Assembly (NCBI RefSeq): GCF_001619585.1
Contig: NZ_LQNT01000009.1
Coordinates: 248,001 to 312,000, forward strand
Direction: 5' to 3'
DNA from: Bhargavaea cecembensis
GTDB taxonomy: Bacteria; Bacillota; Bacilli; Bacillales_A; Planococcaceae
Length of the DNA stretch: 64,000 nucleotides
A model generated the notes under the pieces. That model was not told where the DNA came from. It saw nothing but the letters and a program-made list of their open reading frames with translations, and ran no database searches. Shown piece after piece: positions 51,535 to 59,427 of this stretch (position 1 is its first letter; the number at the start of each line of letters is the position of its first letter). The position numbers and the translations under genes are program-made.

Positions 51535-53076
51535 TTATACCGGATTGACCGGGTGCTTGCGAAGAGGGGGTGCGACTTCTTTCGTGGCATAGATGCCGAA
51601 TCTGGCTGCCAGTTCCGAGCGGAGATGATCCGGAGAAACGATATCATCAATAATCATCTCGGATGCCAGCTTATAGATATCAATCTGTTCCCTGTACTCC
51701 TCACGCTTTTCCTGGATGAATTCGATGCGCTCTTTCGGATCCTCGATCGCCTGGATCTTGTTCGAATACACGGCGTTGACCGCTGCCTCCGGACCCATGA
51801 CCGCAATCTGTGCCGACGGAAGCGCGATACAGGCATCCGGCTCAAAAGCAGGTCCGGCCATCGCGTACAGCCCGGCGCCATACGCCTTACGGACAATGAC
51901 GGAAATCTTGGGAACCGTCGCAGAACTCATCGCGGAGATGAGCTTGGCACCGTGCCGGATGATGCCCGCCCGCTCAACTTTCGTTCCGATCATGAAGCCC
52001 GGTACGTCAGCCAGGAACAGAAGCGGAATCGAGAATGCGTCACACAGCGAAATGAACTTCGCGCCTTTGTCGGCCGAGTCGACAAAGAGCACACCGCCCT
52101 TTACTTTCGGCTGGTTGGCAATGATGCCGACCGGCCGGCCTTCGATGCGCGCGAGCCCGGTGATCAGCTCGGGGGCGAACAATTTCTTGATCTCGAAGAA
52201 GCTGTCTTCATCGATCAGTCTGTCGATCGCTTCATACATATCGAACGGAGCGTTCTGATTTTTGGGGATGATCTCCCCAAGCGGCCGGCCATCGGATGCC
52301 GGAACAGGTGATTTGATTTCCGGTTTTTCCGAGAAGTTGGACGGGAAAAAGTCCAGATAATCTTTCGCGGCCCGGATCGCTTCCTGCTCATCTGCGGCAA
52401 GCCAGTCTCCGCATCCGCTTACTGTGCAGTGCATGCGCGCTCCGCCCATTTCCTCGAGCGACACCTTCTCTCCGATCACTTCCGCAGCCATCCTCGGGGA
52501 TCCGAGATACATCGAAGCATTCCCATCCACCATGATAACGATATCACAGAAAGCAGGTATATAAGCACCGCCCGCCGCAGACGGCCCGAACAGAATGCAG
52601 ACCTGCGGAATGACACCGGAAAGACGCACCTGGTTGTGGAAGATCCGCCCCGCCCCCCTGCGGTTCGGGAACATGTCCAGCTGGTCGGTGATCCGCGCGC
52701 CTGCCGAGTCGACAAGATAAAGCAGCGGGACTTTCAGCTGTTCCGCCGTTTCCTGGATGCGGATGATTTTTTCAACCGTACGCGCTCCCCACGAACCGGC
52801 CTTCACCGTAGAGTCGTTGGCCATAACACAGACGGTCTTCCCCCCGACCTTTCCTGTGGCAGTCACGACTCCGTCCGCCGGCAGGTCGCCGGCCTCAATG
52901 TTTGCAAACCGGGCATCTTCCGTGTATTCACCGTCGTCAAACAGCAGCTTGAGACGGTCCCTCACAAAGAGTTTTCCCTGCTCCTTCAGCTTCTCATGAT
53001 ACTTCTGGTGCCCCCCTGCGAAAATCTGCTCCAGTGACTTTTCAAGACGTTGATCATCGTTTGTTTTCACTGTCAT
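51535..53076 (-). CDS. Acyl-CoA carboxylase, carboxyltransferase (beta) subunit
   Basis: A 513-residue biotin-dependent carboxyltransferase with two crotonase-like halves. The oxyanion-hole stretch CILFGPSAAGGAYIPAF is near residue 162, and FLADVPGFMIG with a second Gly pair is near 357. Length and layout match propionyl-CoA / methylcrotonyl-CoA type subunits (PccB, MccB, B. subtilis YngE), not the split AccA/AccD acetyl-CoA enzyme. The acyl substrate cannot be fixed from sequence. It is the third gene after accC-like and biotin carrier genes. Confidence 0.88.
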   Translation of the reverse strand: MTVKTNDDQRLEKSLEQIFAGGHQKYHEKLKEQGKLFVRDRLKLLFDDGEYTEDARFANIEAGDLPADGVVTATGKVGGKTVCVMANDSTVKAGSWGARTVEKIIRIQETAEQLKVPLLYLVDSAGARITDQLDMFPNRRGAGRIFHNQVRLSGVIPQVCILFGPSAAGGAYIPAFCDIVIMVDGNASMYLGSPRMAAEVIGEKVSLEEMGGARMHCTVSGCGDWLAADEQEAIRAAKDYLDFFPSNFSEKPEIKSPVPASDGRPLGEIIPKNQNAPFDMYEAIDRLIDEDSFFEIKKLFAPELITGLARIEGRPVGIIANQPKVKGGVLFVDSADKGAKFISLCDAFSIPLLFLADVPGFMIGTKVERAGIIRHGAKLISAMSSATVPKISVIVRKAYGAGLYAMAGPAFEPDACIALPSAQIAVMGPEAAVNAVYSNKIQAIEDPKERIEFIQEKREEYREQIDIYKLASEMIIDDIVSPDHLRSELAARFGIYATKEVAPPLRKHPVNPV

Positions 53077-53111
53077 TCCACTTCCCCCTCCCTTGGCTGC
53101 AAGACAGCCGA

Positions 53112-53324
53112 TTATTCAAATGTGAGGATGGTGTCCCCTTCATTGATGAAATCACCGATGTTGACGCGAATTTCCTTGACCTTGCCGCCCTTTTCGGCTT
53201 CGACAGGGATTTCCATCTTCATCGATTCGAGCACGACGACGGTCTGTCCCGCCGTCACCTCATCCCCCGCATTCACATCAACGGTAAAAACAGTGCCTGC
53301 CATTGTCGATTTCAGTTCATTCAT
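53112..53324 (-). CDS. Biotin carboxyl carrier protein (short, single-domain)
   Basis: A 70-residue biotinyl domain and nothing more. The biotin lysine lies in VLESMKMEIP near residue 36. It carries carboxyl-biotin between the carboxylase upstream and the carboxyltransferase downstream. It starts 1 base after the biotin carboxylase stop. The size resembles YngHB of B. subtilis rather than AccB, which has a longer N-terminus. Confidence 0.9.
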   Translation of the reverse strand: MNELKSTMAGTVFTVDVNAGDEVTAGQTVVVLESMKMEIPVEAEKGGKVKEIRVNIGDFINEGDTILTFE

Positions 53325-53325
53325 C

Positions 53326-54681
53326 TTAAACTTCCTCCTTTTTCTTGGCCTGCCATCCGGCAAGCACCTGGGTTGTATAGTTGCCTCCCGCAAATTCACC
53401 CGAACCGGCAAAGGCTGCGAAAAGCGGGAGATTCGTCCGTACACCGGCAGCATGTGCCTCGCCGAAAAACTGTTCAGAGCGTCGGATCGCTTCTTCACGT
53501 GTGTCACCGCTGATGATCACTTTTGCGATCATCGGATCATAGAACGGCGTGACCGTGTCGCCTTCCCGGTATCCCCGGTCAATCCGGACTCCCTCCTGCT
53601 CCGGCAGGACAAGCTGGGTGATTTTTCCGGGAGACGGCAGAAACTTTTCCGGATCTTCCGCATAGACCCGATATTCGATCGCATGGCCGGCCGAAGCAAT
53701 CCTGTCCTGGTCCTTCACAGGAAGTTCCCTGCCGGCAGCGACCCCGATCTGCCACTCGACCAGGTCGAACCCGGTTACCGCTTCCGTCACCGGATGCTCC
53801 ACCTGGAGCCGTGTATTCATCTCGAGGAAGTAAAACTCGTGGTCCGGTCCGACGATGAACTCGACCGTTCCGGCATTTGTATAGCCCACTGCTTTCCCCG
53901 CTTCCACAGCAGCCCGGAGCATCCGTTCTTTCGCTTCCTCCGGGAATCCGGGTGATGGAGATTCTTCGATCACTTTCTGGTTGCGGCGCTGAACAGAGCA
54001 ATTGCGTTCAAACAGATGAACGACATTGCCATGGCTGTCCCCAAAAATCTGAACTTCGATATGGCGGGCCTCATCGATAAATTTCTCGATAAACACCCGG
54101 TCATCCCCGAAGTAGGACATGGCACGTTTTTTTACCCCTTCAAAATTTCGACTGAGCGCTTGCTCACTTTCACAGCGGACCATGCCGATTCCTCCGCCGC
54201 CCGCACTCGCTTTCATCATGACCGGATAGCCAATATCATCGGCTGCACGCAGCGCCTCTTCCAGCGTCGCCACACCTTCCTCCGTACCCGGCACAACCGG
54301 GACTCCCGCTTCAATCATGACGCGCCTGGCTTCGATCTTGTCCCCCATCTTTTCGATCACATCAGCCACGGGACCGATAAAGGTCATACCCGCCTCCGTC
54401 ACTTTGCGTGCAAATGAAGCATTTTCCGAAAGCAGCCCGTATCCCGGATGGATGGCATCCGCGCCTTCCCTCTTGGCGAGTTCGATGATTTCATCACCCT
54501 TCAGGTAAGACTGAGGAACGGGACCCGGCCCGATTTCAAACGATTCATCCGCTTCCTGTACGAACGGCAGCCCTGCGTCGGCCTCCGAATGGACAGCAAT
54601 GGTACGGATGCCGAGCTTCCGGCAGGTCCTGATGATGCGGGATGCAATTTCCCCCCGGTTAGCGATGAGAATCTTTTCCAT
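53326..54681 (-). CDS. Acyl-CoA carboxylase, biotin carboxylase subunit
   Basis: A 451-residue ATP-grasp biotin carboxylase. It starts MEKILIANRGEIASRIIRTCR; the glycine-rich ATP loop MMKASAGGGGIGM is near residue 160, EMNTRLQVEHPVTE near 290, and RIDRGYREGD near 350. It is AccC-like but grouped with a propionyl/methylcrotonyl-type carboxyltransferase. First gene of a three-gene operon with its own promoter and a cre site. Confidence 0.92.
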   Translation of the reverse strand: MEKILIANRGEIASRIIRTCRKLGIRTIAVHSEADAGLPFVQEADESFEIGPGPVPQSYLKGDEIIELAKREGADAIHPGYGLLSENASFARKVTEAGMTFIGPVADVIEKMGDKIEARRVMIEAGVPVVPGTEEGVATLEEALRAADDIGYPVMMKASAGGGGIGMVRCESEQALSRNFEGVKKRAMSYFGDDRVFIEKFIDEARHIEVQIFGDSHGNVVHLFERNCSVQRRNQKVIEESPSPGFPEEAKERMLRAAVEAGKAVGYTNAGTVEFIVGPDHEFYFLEMNTRLQVEHPVTEAVTGFDLVEWQIGVAAGRELPVKDQDRIASAGHAIEYRVYAEDPEKFLPSPGKITQLVLPEQEGVRIDRGYREGDTVTPFYDPMIAKVIISGDTREEAIRRSEQFFGEAHAAGVRTNLPLFAAFAGSGEFAGGNYTTQVLAGWQAKKKEEV

Positions 54682-54733
54682 GCGGATCCCCCCTATTGAA
54701 TTGACAAACTATTTAAAACCCCTTCATTATCAG

Positions 54734-54761
54734 TCTATATGAAATCTGAAACCGTTTTCAA
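54734..54761 (-). promoter_or_regulatory. Promoter of the acyl-CoA carboxylase operon with overlapping cre site
   Basis: On the minus strand TTGAAA (54761-54756), 16 bases and TATAGA (54739-54734) form a reasonable sigma-A promoter. TGAAACCGTTTTCA at 54747-54760 matches the cre consensus TGWNANCGNTNWCA at every defined base and covers the -35 and spacer. CcpA binding there should block the promoter when a preferred sugar is present. Confidence 0.8.
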
Positions 54762-54781
54762 GTCTAATCGGAAAAACTGGC

Positions 54782-54813
54782 AAAAGAAAAGCAGAACCGT
54801 CTCGCGGTCCTGC
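54782..54813 (-). terminator. Rho-independent terminator of rsfA
   Basis: On the minus strand GCAGGACCG / CGGTTCTGC (one G-T pair) followed by TTTTCTTTT, directly after the rsfA stop. Confidence 0.85.
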
Positions 54814-54815
54814 CG

Positions 54816-55202
54816 TCAGCTGTCCTGTTTTTCTATGAATGACACTCCCTTGGACAGCCAGGCCAGAAGCCTGTGGTGCTCCCGGGCAAGTGCTTCATGC
54901 TCCTTTTTCAGTCGCATATAGGACTCGGATAATTCATCGAACCCGCTCATCGCCTGTTTCAGGTGGGACTTCAGATGATGCTCGGGCTTTTTCTGGGCGG
55001 CCTCCAGCTCGGCTGAATGGATTTTTCGGAGTGTCTTGTTCCATCTGAATCCGCATGCCTGCTTGGTCCGGCCAAGCTTCTCGGCTGCATCGGCAAATGC
55101 GCCAAGCTGGGTTCCGCCATTTTTCACTGATTCGATCACCGTATCGGCGAGGATGCGGTCATCTTCCGGCGTCCAGCGGTCTTTTCTTGTATTTTCCTTC
55201 AC
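54816..55202 (-). CDS. rsfA: RsfA-family (YlbO/GerR) Myb-like sporulation regulator
   Basis: A 128-residue DNA-binding protein. The N-terminal Myb/SANT-like domain has RWTPEDDRILADTVIESVKNG and QACGFRWNKTLRK. The C-terminal half is a coiled coil (LSESYMRLKKEHEALAREHHRLL). Relatives tune forespore or mother-cell gene expression. The start is GTG at 55202 with GGGGG 8 bases upstream; GTG 55211 is an alternative. Position between rpmF and the bsh/dcw region matches B. subtilis ylbO. Confidence 0.82.
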   Translation of the reverse strand: MKENTRKDRWTPEDDRILADTVIESVKNGGTQLGAFADAAEKLGRTKQACGFRWNKTLRKIHSAELEAAQKKPEHHLKSHLKQAMSGFDELSESYMRLKKEHEALAREHHRLLAWLSKGVSFIEKQDS

Positions 55203-55254
55203 CTCTACCACCCCCGTTTGGGAAACTATATGCGGCGGAGAGAAAAAATAGACT

Positions 55255-56016
55255 TCATTTTTTCTTGTTGAGAAAACGGTCGACTGCCTCATGGTGAACA
55301 TCTGCTTCCCACAGCTTGGCGCATAGGGCGACTTCTTCCCTGACTTGCTCTTGCAGGCCGGCAGCAAGGAAGCGCCGGACGGCTGCCTGCTTATAGGCGC
55401 GGTGGACCGACGGATGGACTCGCTCCATCGGTTCCGCAAAACGGTCGAGAGCCTTAAATTTATCCCCCGTGAACAGCTCGGTCGCCCAACCCGACTCGAG
55501 AAGTTCCGGGGCTTCCTTCGGCCTGGCTTCCGTCAGCATCCTGAGTGCCGTGTCGTGCCTCCCCGATTTGAGAAGGAGATGGGAGGCACCGCCCCAACCG
55601 GTGGTGATGGCCAGTGTTCCCTGGATAAATCCGCACTTCACTCCCTCCCGTACGAGCCTGAAATCACAGGCGGTCGCAATCTCGCAGCCGCCGCCGACGG
55701 CATGGCCGTCGATGAGTGCGATGACCGGGACAGGGAGTATAGACATCCGGAGCAGAATATCCGCCATCTTGCCAAGCATCGGCGCCGCATCCTCCTCCGT
55801 CCGGAGTTTGTGGAATTCCGACAGGTCCCCGCCCGAGCAGAAGGCGGATTCCCCCTCGCCCGTGATGACGAAATAACGGAGAGATTCATCTTCCCCGGCA
55901 GCCTCAACCGCAGCCGAAAGACCGTCCATCACCTCGTCGTTGATCGCATTGCGCTTTTCCGGACGATCAATCGTGAAGACCGCTCCGCTTCCCCTTTTTT
56001 CAAACCGGTATACCAT
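55255..56016 (-). CDS. Enoyl-CoA hydratase/isomerase family protein
   Basis: A 253-residue crotonase-fold protein. Oxyanion-hole strands are visible in AFCSGGDLSEFHKL near residue 62 and DGHAVGGGCEIATACDFRL near 105. The second catalytic Glu region (TTGWGGASHLLLKSG near 135) lacks the usual second Glu of true hydratases, so isomerase, hydrolase or other chemistry is possible. Start ATG at 56016 has AAGGAGG upstream. It sits between rpmF and rsfA, and may serve the same acyl-CoA pathway as the carboxylase 1.3 kb away. Confidence 0.82.
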   Translation of the reverse strand: MVYRFEKRGSGAVFTIDRPEKRNAINDEVMDGLSAAVEAAGEDESLRYFVITGEGESAFCSGGDLSEFHKLRTEEDAAPMLGKMADILLRMSILPVPVIALIDGHAVGGGCEIATACDFRLVREGVKCGFIQGTLAITTGWGGASHLLLKSGRHDTALRMLTEARPKEAPELLESGWATELFTGDKFKALDRFAEPMERVHPSVHRAYKQAAVRRFLAAGLQEQVREEVALCAKLWEADVHHEAVDRFLNKKK

Positions 56017-56129
56017 TCCCGCATCCTCCTTCAGTTGCTCGCTTTCTCTACCATACCATCCAGTGAATCCATCCGGCATATCTTCTTGCCGATCAAGCAG
56101 ATTTCCCCTTCAGGCTGCCTTTTCCGCAC

Positions 56130-56157
56130 AAAAAAAGACCGGAATCGGGTTCCGGCC
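56130..56157 (-). terminator. Rho-independent terminator of ylbN-rpmF
   Basis: On the minus strand GGCCGGAA / TTCCGGTC (one G-T pair) followed by seven T, about 18 bases after rpmF. Confidence 0.92.
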
Positions 56158-56174
56158 GTCGCGTTCGTCTCTGA

Positions 56175-56348
56175 TTACTCGGAAACGACTTTTTTACCTT
56201 TGTATTCACCGCAATTTTTGCAAACACGGTGAGCGAGTTTCATCTCGCCGCAGTTATCGCAAGCGACCATGCCTGGCACTTGGAGCTTGAAGTGTGTGCG
56301 GCGTTGGCGCTTTGCAGTTTTGGAAGTTCTTCTCTTAGGTACTGCCAT
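56175..56348 (-). CDS. rpmF: 50S ribosomal protein L32
   Basis: A 57-residue zinc-ribbon ribosomal protein: [20 protein letters not shown], then [18 protein letters not shown] with all four zinc cysteines. The four-Cys (C+) form suggests it is not the zinc-independent paralogue. It follows ylbN by 21 bases. ATG at 56348 is the family start. Confidence 0.97.
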   Translation of the reverse strand: MAVPKRRTSKTAKRQRRTHFKLQVPGMVACDNCGEMKLAHRVCKNCGEYKGKKVVSE

Positions 56349-56369
56349 GCGGGGCACCTCCTTACGGTT

Positions 56370-56909
56370 CTATTCGTCCTTTGAATCCTCGCCCTGCTGG
56401 TCGAAAAACTTGGCCAGCCCGGCAAGTCTTGGATCCACTTTCGGCTTTTCTTCTTCACGCTTTGAGGCGAATTCCTCTTCGGATGAGTAGGCCCACCCTT
56501 TACCTTCCCGTGAAGGTGCCGCTTCTTCCCCGATCACCTGGATCGGAACTTCGAGCAGGACCAGCTCTTCGAAGACCGGCGTCGGATCCACCACTTCCCC
56601 CGTCACCTCGTGAACGGCGTCATCGTCCGGGGCGGCATAGCCTTCCCAGACAAACTGTTCATCCGTTTCGATTGTGAACGGGAACTCGACATCTTCCCAT
56701 GTCCTTGCTTCGGGGAGCGTCATCGTCCCCTCCAGCCTGAAGCGGCAGGTCATCTGGCCGGTTCCGACGGAGCAGGTGCCCGTCACACGGACCGGTTCGA
56801 TTCCCCTGATTTCAGGGTTGCGCTTCATGACACCGGACAGGTCCGAAGTGCCGTCGACCGGCATGGAATCCTGCCGGAATTGATTTAATTGCCGGATGGT
56901 CCATTTCAT
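56370..56909 (-). CDS. ylbN: YceD/YlbN-family protein (DUF177), 23S rRNA accumulation
   Basis: A 179-residue DUF177 protein. Conserved cysteines lie in TGTCSVGTGQMTCRF near residue 45, and LEGTMTLPEARTW follows. The family is paired with rpmF in most bacteria and is linked to ribosome assembly. The C-terminus ends in an acidic, charged stretch (FDQQGEDSKDE). First gene of the ylbN-rpmF operon. Confidence 0.9.
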   Translation of the reverse strand: MKWTIRQLNQFRQDSMPVDGTSDLSGVMKRNPEIRGIEPVRVTGTCSVGTGQMTCRFRLEGTMTLPEARTWEDVEFPFTIETDEQFVWEGYAAPDDDAVHEVTGEVVDPTPVFEELVLLEVPIQVIGEEAAPSREGKGWAYSSEEEFASKREEEKPKVDPRLAGLAKFFDQQGEDSKDE

Positions 56910-56937
56910 CAGGAATCACCTCAAGACAACAGAATTG

Positions 56938-56966
56938 ATTATAGTATGTCCAAATCGTGATGTCAA
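56938..56966 (-). promoter_or_regulatory. Consensus sigma-A promoter of ylbN-rpmF
   Basis: On the minus strand a perfect TTGACA (56966-56961), 17 bases and a perfect TATAAT (56943-56938), 29 bases upstream of ylbN. It is the strongest promoter by consensus in the window, as suits a ribosomal protein operon. Confidence 0.95.
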
Positions 56967-57025
56967 GATTATTTCTTGTCACCCGTGGATGCGCCCGTCT
57001 CCTATATTTTTCATCCCGGCCACGC

Positions 57026-57031
57026 TATAAT
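57026..57031 (+). promoter_or_regulatory. -10 element for tmcAL
   Basis: TATAAT lies 35 bases before the tmcAL start. The -35 region (TATATT, 17 bases upstream) is weak. Confidence 0.5.
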
Positions 57032-57066
57032 GTCGTTAAATTGATTGTATCAGAGGAGTGATCGTG

Positions 57067-58275
57067 ATGAAAGCCGCAGGCGTCGTCGTCGAGTACAACC
57101 CGCTGCATAATGGGCATATCCACCACCTGAAGGAGACCCGAAGGATTACGGGGGCCGATGCCGTCATTGCCGTCATGAGCGGCAACTTCCTGCAGAGGGG
57201 GGAGCCTGCTTTCATCGACAAGTGGTCCCGGGCGGAACTGGCCCTCCTCTCAGGAGCCGATATCGTGCTGGAGCTTCCATACCGGTTCGCCGTGGCACAG
57301 GCTTCCGAGTTTGCGGAAGGCGCAATCAGCATTTTGGCAGCAGCCCGCTGCAGTATGTTCTGTTTCGGATCGGAAGACGGACGGATCGAACCATTCCGAA
57401 ATGCACTCGCTCTGCTGGAGGCCGAGGAGACAGGCTACGAGGCAGAAGTACGCCGGCTCGTGAAGACGGGCATCAGTTACCCTTCGGCATTAAGCCGGGC
57501 CTACCGATCGATTGCAGATACTGCGGCAGACGGGAGCCCGCTTGCCGATCTCACGAAGCCGAACAACATCCTCGGCTTCCACTATATGAAGGCCGCACGA
57601 TCGATTGACCCTGGAATGACCGCTTTCACCATCGGACGAACCGGAACCGGCTATCATGACCTCGGGGCAGATCCCGACAGCGGCATCATGAGCGCGACGG
57701 CGGTCAGGCAGGCCGTCAGGACGGCGGGAATCACCGGTGAGGTCTTGCGCGCAGTTCCTGTCTGCACTGCCCGCGCCATGGACCGGTTCAGGGAAGAGCA
57801 TGGCGGATTCGGCGGCTGGGATCGCTTCTGGCCGATTCTCCGTCCGCTCATCATCCGTGACGGTGCCATGCGGCTGAGGGACGTTGCAGAGATGACCGAA
57901 GGGCTTGAGCACCGGATCCTCAGGGCCGCACTGGATGCTGCTTCATTCACGGAATTCATGGAGGCGGTCAAAACGAAACGGTACACCTGGACCCGCATCC
58001 AGCGGATTCTCACCCATGTGCTCTGCGGGATGGACAAAGACGAATTCAGCCGGCTGCGCCATCCCCGTTATCTCAGACTCCTTGGGATGACGCCGACCGG
58101 CCGAACATATCTGAACCAGTATAAAGAAGACTTCTGGCTCCCGCTGGTATCCCGGGCCGCCTCATCCGATGACCTGATGCTGCAAGCGGATATCCGGGCT
58201 TCCGACCTTTATGCAGTCGGCACCGGGGGCAGGCCCGGGAAGGATTTCCGCACGCCGCCCGTTATGACCGATTAA
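57067..58275 (+). CDS. tmcAL: tRNA(Met) cytidine acetate ligase TmcAL (YlbM)
   Basis: A 402-residue nucleotidyltransferase-fold enzyme that makes N4-acetylcytidine at the wobble base of elongator tRNA-Met from acetate and ATP. The HxGH-type motif is in VVVEYNPLHNGHIHHL near residue 15, and SGNFLQRGEPAFIDKWSRAE follows. GTG at 57058 is possible, but ATG at 57067 has AGAGGAG 8 bases upstream. It is convergent with sepM, whose stop is 3 bases away, and no terminator lies between them. Confidence 0.94.
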   Translation: MKAAGVVVEYNPLHNGHIHHLKETRRITGADAVIAVMSGNFLQRGEPAFIDKWSRAELALLSGADIVLELPYRFAVAQASEFAEGAISILAAARCSMFCFGSEDGRIEPFRNALALLEAEETGYEAEVRRLVKTGISYPSALSRAYRSIADTAADGSPLADLTKPNNILGFHYMKAARSIDPGMTAFTIGRTGTGYHDLGADPDSGIMSATAVRQAVRTAGITGEVLRAVPVCTARAMDRFREEHGGFGGWDRFWPILRPLIIRDGAMRLRDVAEMTEGLEHRILRAALDAASFTEFMEAVKTKRYTWTRIQRILTHVLCGMDKDEFSRLRHPRYLRLLGMTPTGRTYLNQYKEDFWLPLVSRAASSDDLMLQADIRASDLYAVGTGGRPGKDFRTPPVMTD

Positions 58276-58278
58276 AAA

Positions 58279-59331
58279 TCATTTCCGCTTCGTGTTCAGC
58301 GCCTCCAGATAATCCAATGCATCATCAATGGTCTTGACCGGCACGATTTTCATATCCGTGCCGATTTTTTCTGCCGTTTCTGCGGCGGTTTCGTAGTTGG
58401 AGCGGATCCCGGGAATCCGTTCTCGCATCTCGTCGGTGATTTCATCATCCGGCGCAAAAAAGATTTCGATGTCTTCGCGGTCGGCGGCCATCACCTTGAA
58501 GTCGATGCCGCCAATCCGGCCCACCGTACCGTCTTCATTCATCTCCCCGGTCCCAGCGACCCGGTATCCCTTCGTGAGGTCCTCATCCATCAGCTGGTTC
58601 ATAATTTCAAGCGTAAACATCAGCCCGGCAGAAGGACCGCCAATATCCTCTGTCTCAATCTCAACCTCCGGATCGGTTTCAATCATGCGCTTGGCCGCAT
58701 AGCTTACGCCGAGCCCTTTCCTTCCCCCTGTACCCGGAATAGTGCCGGGGGAAATTTCTTCTTCCATTTCTTCATCGTCCCGGAGTATGGATAGGCGGAT
58801 CGAATCCCCTGTGGGAACCGAGGCGACCATTTCGGCAAAGCCGTCCGATGAGACCACCGGTTCTCCCTCCACCCCGGTGATCAGATCACCTGCTTTCAGG
58901 TTGCCGTCTGCAGCACTGCCTTCCACCACGTCCAGCACGATCACGCCTTCGGTCTCGAGGGTAACAGGCTTCCCGGCGCGGTTATAGGCGACGTAAATTG
59001 CATTGATCTGGGAGTCCTCCATCAGCTGCAGCTGCCGGAGGTTATATTCCTCCTCGGACTCCCCGTCCCTGCGGACCTGTCCGGCTTTCATGATCTTCCT
59101 GCTGTCCATCAGTCCGGAAACGGCGTAGGTGAGCGGGGTCGCCTTTGAAAGGGCGATTGTCATCAGGCTAAGGGAGCCTTCGTCATCCGAGTCGCCGCCC
59201 TTAACCTCCACGAGCGGCGACAGTTCATATGCGCCGCCCGGCTTCTGGATGTACATGTCCAGCGGCAGGAGTGCTGCTGCAGCGAATAACAGCAGTACTG
59301 CCGTAAGCGCAATCCTCTTTACATTGTTCAA
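58279..59331 (-). CDS. sepM: SepM-family PDZ and Lon-type membrane protease (YlbL)
   Basis: A 350-residue protein. A single transmembrane helix (about residues 7-24) is followed by a PDZ domain (about 120-200) and a Lon-type protease domain. The catalytic dyad is visible as Ser in DIGGPSAGLMFTL near 245 and Lys in GIDFKVMAADRE near 288. Relatives process secreted peptides or clear membrane proteins. The start is TTG at 59331, with GGAGGG 7 bases upstream; longer frames begin at 59361 or 59400. Confidence 0.9.
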   Translation of the reverse strand: MNNVKRIALTAVLLLFAAAALLPLDMYIQKPGGAYELSPLVEVKGGDSDDEGSLSLMTIALSKATPLTYAVSGLMDSRKIMKAGQVRRDGESEEEYNLRQLQLMEDSQINAIYVAYNRAGKPVTLETEGVIVLDVVEGSAADGNLKAGDLITGVEGEPVVSSDGFAEMVASVPTGDSIRLSILRDDEEMEEEISPGTIPGTGGRKGLGVSYAAKRMIETDPEVEIETEDIGGPSAGLMFTLEIMNQLMDEDLTKGYRVAGTGEMNEDGTVGRIGGIDFKVMAADREDIEIFFAPDDEITDEMRERIPGIRSNYETAAETAEKIGTDMKIVPVKTIDDALDYLEALNTKRK

Positions 59332-59344
59332 AACCGATCCCTCC

Positions 59345-59375
59345 AAAATAGCCCCGTACATCCCGGCATATACAT
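59345..59375 (+). promoter_or_regulatory. Possible sigma-E promoter of the ylbJ-like gene
   Basis: AAAATAG, 15 bases and CATATACAT resemble a sigma-E promoter (ATA core at -35; CATA start at -10) and lie 53 bases before the ylbJ-like gene. The match is moderate. Confidence 0.35.
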
Positions 59376-59427
59376 AGTGTAGCACCGGCGATGGGCGCAT
59401 TCAAAAACGAGGGAGTCGATCATTTTC

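Noticed and set aside
51247-52311. 354-codon plus-strand open frame opposite panE and the carboxyltransferase
   Set aside because: It crosses two genes and a terminator on the other strand; no motif or start signal supports it.
53050-53955. 301-codon plus-strand open frame opposite the biotin carboxylase
   Set aside because: Antisense to a conserved gene trio; composition typical of a shadow frame.
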